From JBMNGH01 sp050949725 (GTDB lineage Bacteria; Bacillota; Thermosediminibacteria; Thermosediminibacterales; Tepidanaerobacteraceae), in NCBI GenBank assembly GCA_050949725.1, contig JBMNGH010000004.1, positions 1 through 21,141 of the forward strand: a stretch of 21,141 nucleotides of DNA, read 5' to 3'. Each line of letters starts with the position of its first letter. Position 1 is the stretch's first letter. A program made the translations under genes and the position numbers. The notes below the pieces were generated by a model. That model saw nothing but the letters and a program-made list of their open reading frames with translations, searched no databases and was not told the origin of the DNA. Shown piece after piece: positions 7,280 to 16,210 of the stretch.

Positions 7280-8314
7280 CTAGTCTTCTTCATCCGAAGC
7301 CACGGCTGCATCTTCTTCAGTTTTGGCACCCCATATTTGATTGCCCCAGGCCAAATAGCCACGGCAATTAGCCGTTATTGGGTCAGAAACAAGTTTTAGC
7401 CTTGGAAGTTGGAGCGTCATATGTCTTGCTAAGGATTGTCCTCCACCACCGCTCAACAATAAAGTATCGAAATCCTGTAACCTCCATAAAGAATTGACTT
7501 CTACAAGAACATTTGTGGCCAGTTTTTCAAAAGCGTGGTCAACTATCTGGGATATGTCAAAGACCTGACCTGCTACACTAACACTGCGTTTTATTACTAT
7601 CGCATCTAGTGCATGGCTCTCTTTTTCTAACCCAAACTCTTTAGCCAAACTGGAACTAATATTGCTGTACGCTTCTGCCAGCCCAACGGTAACCGTTTTG
7701 CTTTTTTGCGGAATGTACTCAGAACCTTCTATTGCAGCTAAATCAGTCGTTTTAAAACCTACATCGATAACGGCGATGCGCCCTTCGTCATGTAATGGAA
7801 ACTCTTGATCTGAGTGAAAAACGAACTGAGACCAATACGCTCCAAGAGGCTGTGGAACTATCTGTGCCTCATGGATATTAACAGTTATATTTACAGGTCT
7901 GTCATTGCGGTAAACCACGATATTTCTAGAGCCCCTGATTCTTTTTACCAAATCATCATGTGAATGCATTCTCTCAACAGGCAGGCCGGTAACAATGTTA
8001 AAATCATTTCTAGATTCGTTACAGAACAAGCTGAGCGCACTAAAAAACAATATCTCAAAATCGTCTCCTATTGATCTCGTGTAAGAAAGATCCCGAAAGA
8101 CAAATTTAGAGTGCTTAATAGCGGCTTTGCCAACGAAATTAAGACCTTTCCCTATATTTATCCTTAGTTCTTCAAGCATGGGCTGATTTGGCCTAATACT
8201 GAATGTGGATTTAGTGTGACCTTCCCCTACGACGCTTGGAAAAGAATAACCAGACTGACCATCCGTCACTTTTACAAATCCGTATCCTACATCAATGCCT
8301 ATCGTTTTAATCAA
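7280..8314 (-). CDS. ParM-like actin-family ATPase
   Basis: A 344-residue actin-fold ATPase. Phosphate-1 motif GIDVGYGFVKV (6-16), phosphate-2 motif VIDVGFKTTDL (182-192) and the adenosine motif LLLSGGGGQSL (286-296) are all present, as is DPITANCRGYL (311-321), matching the DPxxANxxGF stretch of ParM/Alp proteins. Such proteins form dynamic filaments that segregate plasmids or, less often, act on chromosomal or phage DNA. No ParR-like DNA-binding partner or centromere-like iteron array is visible; the downstream partner is a bactofilin. The C-terminus is acidic (EEDAAVASDEED), a possible partner-binding tail. The start is TTG at 8314, behind GAGGGGG. The neighbourhood looks chromosomal, so a plasmid role is not required. 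Confidence 0.87.
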   Translation of the reverse strand: MIKTIGIDVGYGFVKVTDGQSGYSFPSVVGEGHTKSTFSIRPNQPMLEELRINIGKGLNFVGKAAIKHSKFVFRDLSYTRSIGDDFEILFFSALSLFCNESRNDFNIVTGLPVERMHSHDDLVKRIRGSRNIVVYRNDRPVNITVNIHEAQIVPQPLGAYWSQFVFHSDQEFPLHDEGRIAVIDVGFKTTDLAAIEGSEYIPQKSKTVTVGLAEAYSNISSSLAKEFGLEKESHALDAIVIKRSVSVAGQVFDISQIVDHAFEKLATNVLVEVNSLWRLQDFDTLLLSGGGGQSLARHMTLQLPRLKLVSDPITANCRGYLAWGNQIWGAKTEEDAAVASDEED

Positions 8315-8450
8315 AAAAACCCCCTCTTTCTCATGACCCTATATAGGAAAGATATTAAATTTTTTTACCCCATTAACTCTTATCTCTATTCTATTTCTGT
8401 CGTTTTTGAAATCACCTCTCTTTAGAAAAAATCAAAAGCTTAAAAAAAAC

Positions 8451-8474
8451 CTTGTCAATTATCTTGTCAATTAT
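8451..8474. repeat. Perfect 12-base tandem duplication carrying TTGACA boxes
   Basis: CTTGTCAATTAT occurs twice in tandem (8451-8462, 8463-8474). On the minus strand each copy carries TTGACA. The inner one (8458-8453) is followed after 17 bases only by the weak TTGATT. This is the likely promoter or operator region of the actin-like gene, about 140 bases upstream of it. Confidence 0.55.
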
Positions 8475-8494
8475 TAGGATAAAGCAAATTGTAC

Positions 8495-8519
8495 AAAAAA
8501 ACATCACCCAAACGGGTGA
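8495..8519 (-). terminator. Intrinsic terminator of the large LuxR-type regulator gene
   Basis: On the minus strand TCACCC pairs with GGGTGA around GTTT and is followed by TG and seven T, 15 bases after the stop codon. It separates the regulator transcript from the actin/bactofilin operon. Confidence 0.85.
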
Positions 8520-8533
8520 GGTAAGTCTTTTTT

Positions 8534-11500
8534 TTACATGATATTTAACTCCTTGGCCTTTTCAACTGCCTGTACCCTGTTGTTTACCTGTAGTTTCCCG
8601 TATAAATTCTTTATATGTGTCTTGACTGTATTGACAGTCAAGTCCAATTTCCGGGCAATTTCTTTATTTGAAAGTCCTGCGGCTATTAAATTGATAACCT
8701 CAATTTCTCTTTTTGTCAGAGTATAAGTAAGAAAAAGATATTCTTCATCCTTTAAGTGCCCGCGTTCATTGACAGAGTGCTGCACATCTGAATAAATCAT
8801 TTGGCCTGCTAGGAGTTTCACCAGTTCAATACGTTCCTCAGTGAACACCCCCGTCATAAATGAGTTTTCGAGATATAAAACTCTTAATGGAAAGCTATTA
8901 AACTTGAGCGGAATACATGCCAAGGATTTTACACCTGCTTTTGACAAATAACTGTCCTTTAAAAAAATTCCGATTTGATTTTTACTATTTATTACTATTG
9001 TCTCACCTGTCCTTGCGACATATCGCACCATGCGTTTAGGTATTGTATCGATTTCATCAAGGTTTAATTTGTTTTCTACAACCCCATACTCATCTCCTTC
9101 TCTCATAACTTCTATAAATAACTCACCATCTTTTTCAAGAATCAGAAACCCTCTATTTGCAGATGTGCTTTCGATCGCAGTTCTAACAAACTTGTCTAGT
9201 AATTTTTCTTGCTCAGAATTTGTGGAAAATCCCTTTAGTGCCTTTTTGACTGTATGAATATCAAACCCATCAGCCTCGTTATTTCTACTTTTGTCAATAT
9301 TATAAACAATGTCTCTTAACAATTCGATAGGATCATTTTGTGCATCAACATTATTAAGACTTGGTTCAAACCCTTCAAGTAACTCAAAATACTTTTCTTT
9401 TAAAGCTCGGAGTTTTGCCTCTGCACCCAGTTTTTTATACAAAACGACCGCTTCATGCATATACGTTTTTGCTATTTCTAACCTTCCTTCGTTCATGTAA
9501 AACCTTGAAGCACTTTCATATGCAATAGCCTCTACGTTAATATACCCATTTTCCCTAGCACATTTTATTGATTTATCATACATGATTTCTGCTTCTCGTT
9601 TTTTATCATTAATACGCAACCTTTCAGCCTCAACTAACAGGTACTTGTGGAGGAAATTTTCAGGACATGAATCAGACCATTTATACATTCTTCGCTGATT
9701 TTTCTTGAGTGCTCTCATGTATAAAAATTTTTCCTTGGCAGGCATCTGGTTAAATGCGGCAGCAATAGTGAGGGAATGATAAAAAACGTAATCGGCAGAA
9801 AGTAAAAAACCCATTATGGCTCCTCTACATTTGTTGATTTTATTTGCCGCAGCGAGAGCGCTGTGATAATTTTCAAAAAGGTATGAAAGCTGCATTTCTG
9901 AAAAATAATAGGCTGCCAGAGCTGCCAAATCACCCTTCACTGATTTTAATAAACTCTCTGCACAACAAGCGAAATTAGATTTATTTGAACTGCCCGCTAA
10001 AATGGCAGCAGCCCTCAGGTAGACTTCTGCATTTATTAAAAGGTTTTCATGCTTTACTTTTTTAGCGTAGTCAATACAGCTTTCTGCTTCTTTTATAACA
10101 TCACCCAAATGTGTACCTATTAAGTACATATTTTCCAAAATAACTCCGCGCGAAAAACCAGATATCAACACATCTCCTGCCTCAAAAGAATGTTCCACTG
10201 CTTTATGTAGGTACTTTAGACCTTCTTTTGCGTGATGAGTCCAATGGGATATTATGGCTCCAAATGTAAAATATGCTACACATTTGGAAAGACTATTATC
10301 ATATTTTTCCGCAAGCGTTACTGCCACATTCCCTAATTGATATCCTCTTAGATAATTTCCTAAGACACTGCCCTCTACTATGCTGTATCCCAAGTATCCG
10401 ATGGAAGCCATCTCACTGTTCCCGTGTTTTGCAGCATAATTACCTGCCTTTATTATAGATAAGCCATACAAATCAGGATAATTTGTACATGTCACAAAAA
10501 TGAACTTTATAAGAAGATCTGCTACCTTCTTGTGTACGGGGCTTGTCATTTCCTTTTGATTAAGCAAAGACTCCGGCTTTTTATTGTACATAAGCCATCT
10601 GTATAGCAGCAATCCCTTAATGTTTTCAAACATACTAGGTCTTGAAGGGATCTTAATCCCGAACTTTTGCAATGCATGTATGCCAATTTTTACTGCCTCT
10701 GCATGTTTTCCTGTGCCGGCGTACAGCATCATCTTCATGCCGTAAATATCTGATTTCTGAAACACATCTTTAGCTTTTAGCAACATTATGTCAAACAACT
10801 TTTCCGCATCATCTACATTACCCAACATATATTCACACTGGGCACGCTCCAAGTAAAGGTCATAGCATAAGTTGAAACAGGAATTCCAAGGATTTTCGGG
10901 TAATAGGCTTATCCCGGATAAAAAATATTCCATCGCTAAATCGTATGCGACAGAAGCTTTCACCTTCCTGCCTGCAATTAAGTTGTACTGCGCAAATTTT
11001 AATCTTTCCGCATTATCTGTAATAAATTCTAGGCCTCGGTTTAAGTGGTCCATCACTGTCAATATTTTATTACCCAAACCATCTTGGCCTAAGTCCCTTA
11101 ACATAGAGTAGCCAATTTTGACATGCAACTTTTTCTTCTCTGTTTGCAAGAGCAGTGAATACACAGCTTGTTTAACCCTATCGTGTATAAATTCGTAAAT
11201 CTGAGATGACGTTATTTTGTCCAACGCCATAAGAGCTTGTCCAGAGAGGGATACAGGCACGATAAGATCCTCTTTAAGAGCAGGCATAAGGATATAAGAT
11301 ATTTCATCTTGTGTTTTGTCACACACAACTTCCAATAAACCCAAATCAAAAGTATTACCCATACAGGAAGCCAGCTTCAAGATATTGATTGTATTTTGTG
11401 GCAGTTTACGCAGCTTGAACAATATCAGGTCAATAACGTCTTCCGGCATTTGGATTTTTTGTATTTGATTCTCTTCCCATTCCCAACAGCCTTTTATCAT

Positions 11501-13225
11501 ATTAAAAGTAAACAGATTTTCTTTATAAACGGATTTCAACAGTTGACTCAGAAAGAACGGGTTACCATACGCCCTACGATACAATACCTCTACAAGTCTA
11601 TCAATACTTTTGTCTGGGCAATGTAAGGTTTCAGCAATATATTCGGCTATATTTTCCCTGCTGAGAGGGTTAAGTTTAATTTCACTTACTTGAATGTCCT
11701 CTCTGCAAATCTCTTTAAGTGTTAACCATAAAGGGTGACTTTCACATACCTCAGTATCCCTAAAACAGCCAACGATTAACAGATGTGACATTTCTGAATC
11801 CCTGCACATGTATTTCAATAACTGCAAAGAATTTATATCAGCCCAATGCAGGTCATCTAAAACCAATACGAGGGGATGGCTTTTATCTGCAAGCGCATTT
11901 ATAAAATTCCCGAACACCATTAAAAAGCGATTTTGTGCCTCTATTGGGTCCAGTTGCTTAACAGGATCTTGTGGCCCGATTATCATTTCAAGCTCTGGAA
12001 TAAGCTGTGTAATAACAGCCCCATTTTTTTTGAGGGCAGCCGATATCTTACTTTTCCATTTTTTTAATTGTTCCACGCTCTCGGTCATTATCTGTTTTAT
12101 TACCATCCTCAAGGCATCGGAGATAGCGGCATAAGGTATGTTTTGTCGTAATTGGTCAAATTTGCCGTATGCATAATATCCTTTTTTAACTGCTAGTGGT
12201 TTTAGGACTTTATTTATTAAAACGGTCTTCCCTGTCCCCGCATAACCGTTTACTATTACAAATTCGCCCTGCCCAGAGCATGTGCGGTCAAAGACACTTA
12301 TTAAATTTTTCGTTTCGGTTTCCCTTCCAATAATCCTCTGAGTCAACATAAACCTAGGGGAGATATCTTTTTGCCCAAGGACAAACGGTACAATCCTGCC
12401 TTTTGTATTCCATTGTATCCTGCAATTCTCTAAATCTTTCAAAATACCGTACGCGCTCTGGTACCTTTCATCAGCAGGCTTGGAAATCATTTTCATGACA
12501 ATGGCAGCCAAAGCCGACGGTATTTTTGGATTCAATTTCTCTGGAGTTACGGGCTTTGTTGTAATACAAGCATGAACCCACTCGGCTTCATCCTTTGCTT
12601 GGTATGGAAGCTGACCTGTCAACAACTCATAAAACACAACACCGGTAGAATAATAGTCACTGCGGTAGTCGACAATGCCTTCTGCCAAACCGAGCCGTTC
12701 CAGAGATACGTATTCTATAGCATCTCCTTTGTATATCCGGGATGTTCCATCACTTATGTCTGAAAGAAATGCAGCATTGCTAAAATCGATTAGAATTACT
12801 TCTCTGTTGGCCGGTTGGATGAGAATGCTGTCAGGGTTAATATTTCCGTGTATAATTCCATTTTGGTGAACCTCAGCTACCGTCCTGACCAATTGGATTG
12901 CTAAATCAAGAAAAAGCGGGATGTCTACAGCATTGTCTTTCATATACTTCCTAATTGGCACTGCTTTGATGTCTTCAACTATCATAGCAAAAGTGTTTTC
13001 TACTTTTTTCAATTCTATGGGCTTCAGTATACCCTTTATTTTTAGATTGCGTGTTATATCGAACTCATTTATTAAGCCTGATAAATTTTCCTTATTAATC
13101 GCTTCTTGCTTTAGCGCTTTTATAATAACTGACATTCTGTCCTTTAGCTTTATTCCACAATAAACGCTAATTTTTTCGTCTTCATAAATTTTTTTACGAA
13201 TTATGTAACCATGTAAATCCAGCAT
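8534..13225 (-). CDS. Giant regulator: degenerate protein kinase, AAA ATPase, helical repeats, GAF, LuxR HTH
   Basis: A 1563-residue cytoplasmic signalling protein. Residues 1-270 form a Hanks-type kinase fold with the beta-3 Lys36 (VIIKALK), but the catalytic loop reads HGNINPDS (126-133): the catalytic Asp is Asn128 and the metal-binding Asn is Ser133; the DFG motif is DFS (147-149). Residues about 299-500 are an AAA/STAND-type ATPase with Walker A GYAGTGKT (327-334) and Walker B LVLVLDDLHWAD (452-463). A long alpha-helical, TPR-like region follows to about 1300, then a GAF-like sensor (roughly 1330-1485), and a LuxR-type helix-turn-helix at 1499-1563 (LTKREIEVINLIAAGLSNKE). The architecture is related to MalT/AfsR-like and trifunctional kinase/ATPase regulators. 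ATG 13225 has AAAGGG upstream. It lies 207 bases beyond the redox operon on the same strand, so it may regulate that operon; this is inference. Confidence 0.93.
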   Translation of the reverse strand: MLDLHGYIIRKKIYEDEKISVYCGIKLKDRMSVIIKALKQEAINKENLSGLINEFDITRNLKIKGILKPIELKKVENTFAMIVEDIKAVPIRKYMKDNAVDIPLFLDLAIQLVRTVAEVHQNGIIHGNINPDSILIQPANREVILIDFSNAAFLSDISDGTSRIYKGDAIEYVSLERLGLAEGIVDYRSDYYSTGVVFYELLTGQLPYQAKDEAEWVHACITTKPVTPEKLNPKIPSALAAIVMKMISKPADERYQSAYGILKDLENCRIQWNTKGRIVPFVLGQKDISPRFMLTQRIIGRETETKNLISVFDRTCSGQGEFVIVNGYAGTGKTVLINKVLKPLAVKKGYYAYGKFDQLRQNIPYAAISDALRMVIKQIMTESVEQLKKWKSKISAALKKNGAVITQLIPELEMIIGPQDPVKQLDPIEAQNRFLMVFGNFINALADKSHPLVLVLDDLHWADINSLQLLKYMCRDSEMSHLLIVGCFRDTEVCESHPLWLTLKEICREDIQVSEIKLNPLSRENIAEYIAETLHCPDKSIDRLVEVLYRRAYGNPFFLSQLLKSVYKENLFTFNMIKGCWEWEENQIQKIQMPEDVIDLILFKLRKLPQNTINILKLASCMGNTFDLGLLEVVCDKTQDEISYILMPALKEDLIVPVSLSGQALMALDKITSSQIYEFIHDRVKQAVYSLLLQTEKKKLHVKIGYSMLRDLGQDGLGNKILTVMDHLNRGLEFITDNAERLKFAQYNLIAGRKVKASVAYDLAMEYFLSGISLLPENPWNSCFNLCYDLYLERAQCEYMLGNVDDAEKLFDIMLLKAKDVFQKSDIYGMKMMLYAGTGKHAEAVKIGIHALQKFGIKIPSRPSMFENIKGLLLYRWLMYNKKPESLLNQKEMTSPVHKKVADLLIKFIFVTCTNYPDLYGLSIIKAGNYAAKHGNSEMASIGYLGYSIVEGSVLGNYLRGYQLGNVAVTLAEKYDNSLSKCVAYFTFGAIISHWTHHAKEGLKYLHKAVEHSFEAGDVLISGFSRGVILENMYLIGTHLGDVIKEAESCIDYAKKVKHENLLINAEVYLRAAAILAGSSNKSNFACCAESLLKSVKGDLAALAAYYFSEMQLSYLFENYHSALAAANKINKCRGAIMGFLLSADYVFYHSLTIAAAFNQMPAKEKFLYMRALKKNQRRMYKWSDSCPENFLHKYLLVEAERLRINDKKREAEIMYDKSIKCARENGYINVEAIAYESASRFYMNEGRLEIAKTYMHEAVVLYKKLGAEAKLRALKEKYFELLEGFEPSLNNVDAQNDPIELLRDIVYNIDKSRNNEADGFDIHTVKKALKGFSTNSEQEKLLDKFVRTAIESTSANRGFLILEKDGELFIEVMREGDEYGVVENKLNLDEIDTIPKRMVRYVARTGETIVINSKNQIGIFLKDSYLSKAGVKSLACIPLKFNSFPLRVLYLENSFMTGVFTEERIELVKLLAGQMIYSDVQHSVNERGHLKDEEYLFLTYTLTKREIEVINLIAAGLSNKEIARKLDLTVNTVKTHIKNLYGKLQVNNRVQAVEKAKELNIM

Positions 13226-13432
13226 TGTAGTACCCTTTCGATTATCATATCTTTTGTATTATTAATATCAAAAATTCCTTTTTTGAGGAAGCCAAAGTTC
13301 GCTCGATTAAACAAATGTTTTAATATGTAAAATCTCAAAAATAACAGGCTATACCCTGTCTTTGCCAAACCTCTGTTAATCGTCAATTGTAATTTGGTTA
13401 AGTTTGTTAATATTATTGCTCTATTATTTCTT

Positions 13433-13936
13433 CTAAATATAACGATAATAGTCCTTCACTTTTTTATGGATTAGATCCACCATATCTTTCACATTGTCAA
13501 GTGAGTTAATAACAGGTAAATTGTTGTAACTTGATATTTCATTTGAAATAACACCACTTATAGCAAATACTGTCTCGTCAATTAATTTAATAATTTCTTC
13601 TCTGTTTTTTGCGCACAAAATTTTGGGGACTTTTGTATCTCTCACGCCTTCAAGTACAACATAATCTTGACTGTAGAAAGAAAGGATCTGTTCAATTGAA
13701 AGTCTATTAGGAAATAGTACATCGGTTTCATTAATCCCTCTGGCAGTCACCAGCTCAGCGCCGGCCCTGCGATGTCTGTCAGTATTGCTTCCCAATGTAT
13801 CAATAGCAAACTGTTCATAGTGAATTTCCTTTACTGAACCGACACTATACCCTCTATGTACTAATTCTCGGATAATCAATTCTATTGTTGATGTCTTGCC
13901 AGATCCTGTGTAACCATAAACCGATAAAACTTTCAA
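13433..13936 (-). CDS. mobB: MobB-like GTPase (molybdopterin-guanine dinucleotide biosynthesis adapter)
   Basis: A P-loop protein of 167 residues from the preferred start. It carries VLSVYGYTGSGKTSTIELII with Walker A GYTGSGKT, VKEIHYEQFAID (the MobB VKHxHHxxxxD-like stretch, with the usual histidines mostly replaced), DTDRHR-like NTDRHRRAGA, and DYVVLEGVRD (Walker B region). MobB binds GTP and helps MobA attach GMP to molybdopterin; no mobA is in this window. The start is TTG at 13936, overlapping the previous stop in TTGA with AAGGAAGTGG upstream, which predicts translational coupling; the longer frame to 13966 lacks this. Last gene of the redox operon. Substrate could be a different nucleotide cofactor. 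Confidence 0.8.
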   Translation of the reverse strand: MKVLSVYGYTGSGKTSTIELIIRELVHRGYSVGSVKEIHYEQFAIDTLGSNTDRHRRAGAELVTARGINETDVLFPNRLSIEQILSFYSQDYVVLEGVRDTKVPKILCAKNREEIIKLIDETVFAISGVISNEISSYNNLPVINSLDNVKDMVDLIHKKVKDYYRYI

Positions 13937-14646
13937 CTTGTCCACTTCCTTTGGTGAAAAAAACAATACCCTAATATCTCCTGACGCTCATCAGGCCTTC
14001 TTGCTGCAATTTTCACAAGCTCTCGCCATAGGCATTTATTAACTTCTGACTGTAACACATCGTGATTTATTTTACAGTAATGCTTGATTAACATATCGAC
14101 CGCTTTTTGTTTTGATTGAGTAAATCTGGGATTATTGGTCAGAATATGTGCCGCAAGACCTCCGATATCACTTGCCGGTTGGCCTACTGAAAGGTCCTCA
14201 AAATCAATTCCGTAAAACTCATCGTTAAAAAACAAAAAGTTTCGTAGATTAACATCACTTTTTATAAATGGGGTTCCCTCTCTCCGCATTGTGCTATGAA
14301 ACAGAATAAACCAATCAACTATTTTTTCTACCCATGACATATTGTCTGCTTCAACCAAATCACTGAGCAGGACACCAGGTATATAATCCATTATCGCGTA
14401 TTTTTTGTTGTAAAAATATGGTTGCGGCACATTTAAACCATTTTTGCGTAACATCTTTAATATTTCATATTCCCGTTTGGGATTTCCGATAACATACTGC
14501 TTTAATATCGCATTTTCAGCATTGAGTTTACCTCTAATGCTGCACAAAAATACCTTGTTTCTTTTACTGCTAAACTTTTTTTGTATCCTTATTTTTCCGA
14601 TAGGCAGCTGAATCACATTAAGCGGTTGAATATCTCTTATTTGCAC
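13933..14646 (-). CDS. Small antibiotic-kinase-fold phosphotransferase of unknown substrate
   Basis: A protein of 237 residues with the C-lobe signature of the aminoglycoside-phosphotransferase/RIO/Kdo-kinase superfamily: KSDVNLRNFLF provides the catalytic Asp and Asn, and YGIDFEDLSVG the DFG-like metal-binding Asp. The N-lobe has a REYEILKMLRKNG helix and a hinge AIMDYIPG. The catalytic residues are intact, so activity is expected. GTG at 14646 is preferred over the longer frame because AAAGGAG lies 7 bases upstream and it falls 4 bases after the previous stop. It sits between a 4Fe-4S membrane protein and MobB, with a 4-base overlap into MobB, so a role in cofactor or lipid/glycan modification for the redox system is possible but unproven. 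Confidence 0.75.
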   Translation of the reverse strand: MQIRDIQPLNVIQLPIGKIRIQKKFSSKRNKVFLCSIRGKLNAENAILKQYVIGNPKREYEILKMLRKNGLNVPQPYFYNKKYAIMDYIPGVLLSDLVEADNMSWVEKIVDWFILFHSTMRREGTPFIKSDVNLRNFLFFNDEFYGIDFEDLSVGQPASDIGGLAAHILTNNPRFTQSKQKAVDMLIKHYCKINHDVLQSEVNKCLWRELVKIAARRPDERQEILGYCFFHQRKWTS

Positions 14647-14650
14647 CAGA

Positions 14651-15529
14651 TCACTCCTTTCCTGTGCCTCTTTCAAGTGGAACGTGAAGTGTCTTTTGCT
14701 CCTTATTTCGCAACCATCTACTGTCTATTACAATTGAATTAGTCGGACAAGCGGCAATACACTTAAAACAACGTATACATTCTCTGCTGTCTGGTTCGAC
14801 CCGGACATCTATATCAATCGGGCATGCCCTTTTACATGCACTACAATTTATGCATCTCCGATTGTCCACTTTTATTCGCATAAAACTTATCGTATTAAAC
14901 AATGAGTAAAAAGCCCCAAGTGGGCAAAAAAATCTGCAAAAAAGCCTGAATACGCTCATTGACATTAAAAGTAAAGCTATCAGTAAAAAGAGCTTTATAT
15001 AAAAGTAAAATCCTTCGTAAGTTAACATATGTGGTTTTGAAATAAGAAAAGGAATTTTTGCTTCCAGAATTTCTACAACACAAAAAAATTTACAAAAGAT
15101 CGGATAACCGTAGTTAGTATTTATCATAACAAGGGAAATTATAAAAATCGCAAGGAAGAGGTATTTTAGATATTCCATTTTCTCGGAAAATTTCAACTTG
15201 ATTTTGGGCAAAGGTATTTTGTATATTATTTCTTGAAAAAAGCCAAAAGGGCAAACCCAACCACATACAAATCTTCCGACAAATAACCCTGATAAAATTA
15301 TAAATGCGGTTATGTAAAAAAACACTTTTTGAAAGGGAAAAACCTTTTCCTGCAATGCCCCTAAGGGACATGATACAAGTGCTCCGGGACAAGAACTGCA
15401 ATTCAACCCTGGGACACAGATATTTTTATATTTCCCGGTAGATATTTCACCTTTAGTAAATCCCTTAAAGTTTGCGTTGATTCCTATTGCCACAGCTGCT
15501 TGTACTATTCTTCTGTAAATATTGTTCAA
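14651..15529 (-). CDS. NapH/YccM-like polyferredoxin membrane protein
   Basis: An integral membrane electron carrier. Several hydrophobic segments (for example around FFYITAFIILSGLFVG, YLFLAIFIISLVMI and LFLLIALLLMSM) are interleaved with Cys motifs: a cysteine-rich N-terminal cluster (CVPGLNCSSCPG, then SCPLG), CGWVCPFGFFQE, CKFFC, CRFFCPLGAF, and two C-terminal ferredoxin clusters CINCSACKRACP and CIRCFKCIAACP. NapH-type proteins pass electrons between quinol or ferredoxin and exported redox partners. The longest frame starts at TTG 15544; TTG 15529 fits TGGAG spacing better and is used here. It lies between the molybdopterin-fold proteins and the phosphotransferase in the operon. Binding of two 4Fe-4S clusters is well supported; the donor is unknown. 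Confidence 0.9.
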   Translation of the reverse strand: MNNIYRRIVQAAVAIGINANFKGFTKGEISTGKYKNICVPGLNCSSCPGALVSCPLGALQEKVFPFQKVFFYITAFIILSGLFVGRFVCGWVCPFGFFQEIIYKIPLPKIKLKFSEKMEYLKYLFLAIFIISLVMINTNYGYPIFCKFFCVVEILEAKIPFLISKPHMLTYEGFYFYIKLFLLIALLLMSMSVFRLFCRFFCPLGAFYSLFNTISFMRIKVDNRRCINCSACKRACPIDIDVRVEPDSRECIRCFKCIAACPTNSIVIDSRWLRNKEQKTLHVPLERGTGKE

Positions 15530-15612
15530 AATAATACACTCCAAGCCTCTGAGAAATAGTTGATAAACTTGTCAAAAACTCCAAGAATCTCTCAATACAG
15601 CGATGATAGATA

Positions 15613-16134
15613 CTATTCAAGCCGCATTTCCACAAGAAAGTTTGTGAAGCGCTGACCGAATTGGTCATTTAAAATAATCACTCTCATGCTTCCCTCATTA
15701 CCAGTTTTCGATCTTAGGGGTTTGCCATTATCCGCATACACCAAAAACACATTGTTTTTCTCCAATACCTCATCCATTCTAATGAATGAAGTGTAATTGT
15801 CGACTCCTATTGTTATCACTTTTTCGTAGCTGTTGACAATATCGGGGTCTATCATGTTAAAAACCTCTGACAACGGAGTACAAGTAAACACATGTTTTGT
15901 TATACCTTGAGTTGAATTAATGGCAATCTTTTTTTCCACGGCAGGGAGTCGTCTTGCATCATCGATAGTCATGATTCCAAGGACATTATCTCCTGCTTTA
16001 ATTCTGATCTCACCCTCATTTAACCTTTCCCCGCCGGAATTTAGCTTTGCCAGGATGCCGACAGCGAGAACCAAACAAACGATAATAATTCCAACTGTCT
16101 TGCCACTTTTCTTTGTTTTTGAAACTGCAAACAT
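15613..16134 (-). CDS. Membrane-anchored molybdopterin-domain-like protein
   Basis: The 173-residue protein has one N-terminal membrane segment (about 13-30) and an outside domain similar to the core of the sulfite-oxidase-type Oxidored_molyb fold: a start strand region TIDDARRLPAVEK, CTPLSEVFNMI, ITIGVDNYTSFIRMDEVLE, VFLVYADNGKPL, and an end motif FTNFLVEMRLE. The family's molybdenum-ligand Cys region is not seen; the only extracellular Cys is in the CTPLSEVF helix, which aligns with the GVPLxDLL segment instead. It may therefore bind a different ligand or act as an electron-transfer or scaffold partner. AAAGGAG lies 7 bases before the ATG. It is downstream of the FMN-binding lipoprotein gene and upstream of the polyferredoxin gene. 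Confidence 0.7.
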   Translation of the reverse strand: MFAVSKTKKSGKTVGIIIVCLVLAVGILAKLNSGGERLNEGEIRIKAGDNVLGIMTIDDARRLPAVEKKIAINSTQGITKHVFTCTPLSEVFNMIDPDIVNSYEKVITIGVDNYTSFIRMDEVLEKNNVFLVYADNGKPLRSKTGNEGSMRVIILNDQFGQRFTNFLVEMRLE

Positions 16135-16210
16135 AGACGAGCTCCTTTACAGGTCATTCATGTCTATCATCGTATATCATGGTATTCACTAGAAGATTAA
16201 ACCACACCTT

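Noticed and set aside
7267..7362. Longer bactofilin frame starting at 7362
   Set aside because: It would overlap the actin-like gene by 83 bases; the internal ATG at 7266 has a good ribosome site and standard operon spacing.
13201..13386. 61-residue minus-strand open frame upstream of the large regulator
   Set aside because: It overlaps the regulator start, has no ribosome binding site of note and no recognisable sequence; it probably lies in the regulator leader.
14895..15668. Several short minus-strand frames within the polyferredoxin gene
   Set aside because: They are out-of-frame shadows of the Cys-rich membrane protein gene and lack their own start signals.
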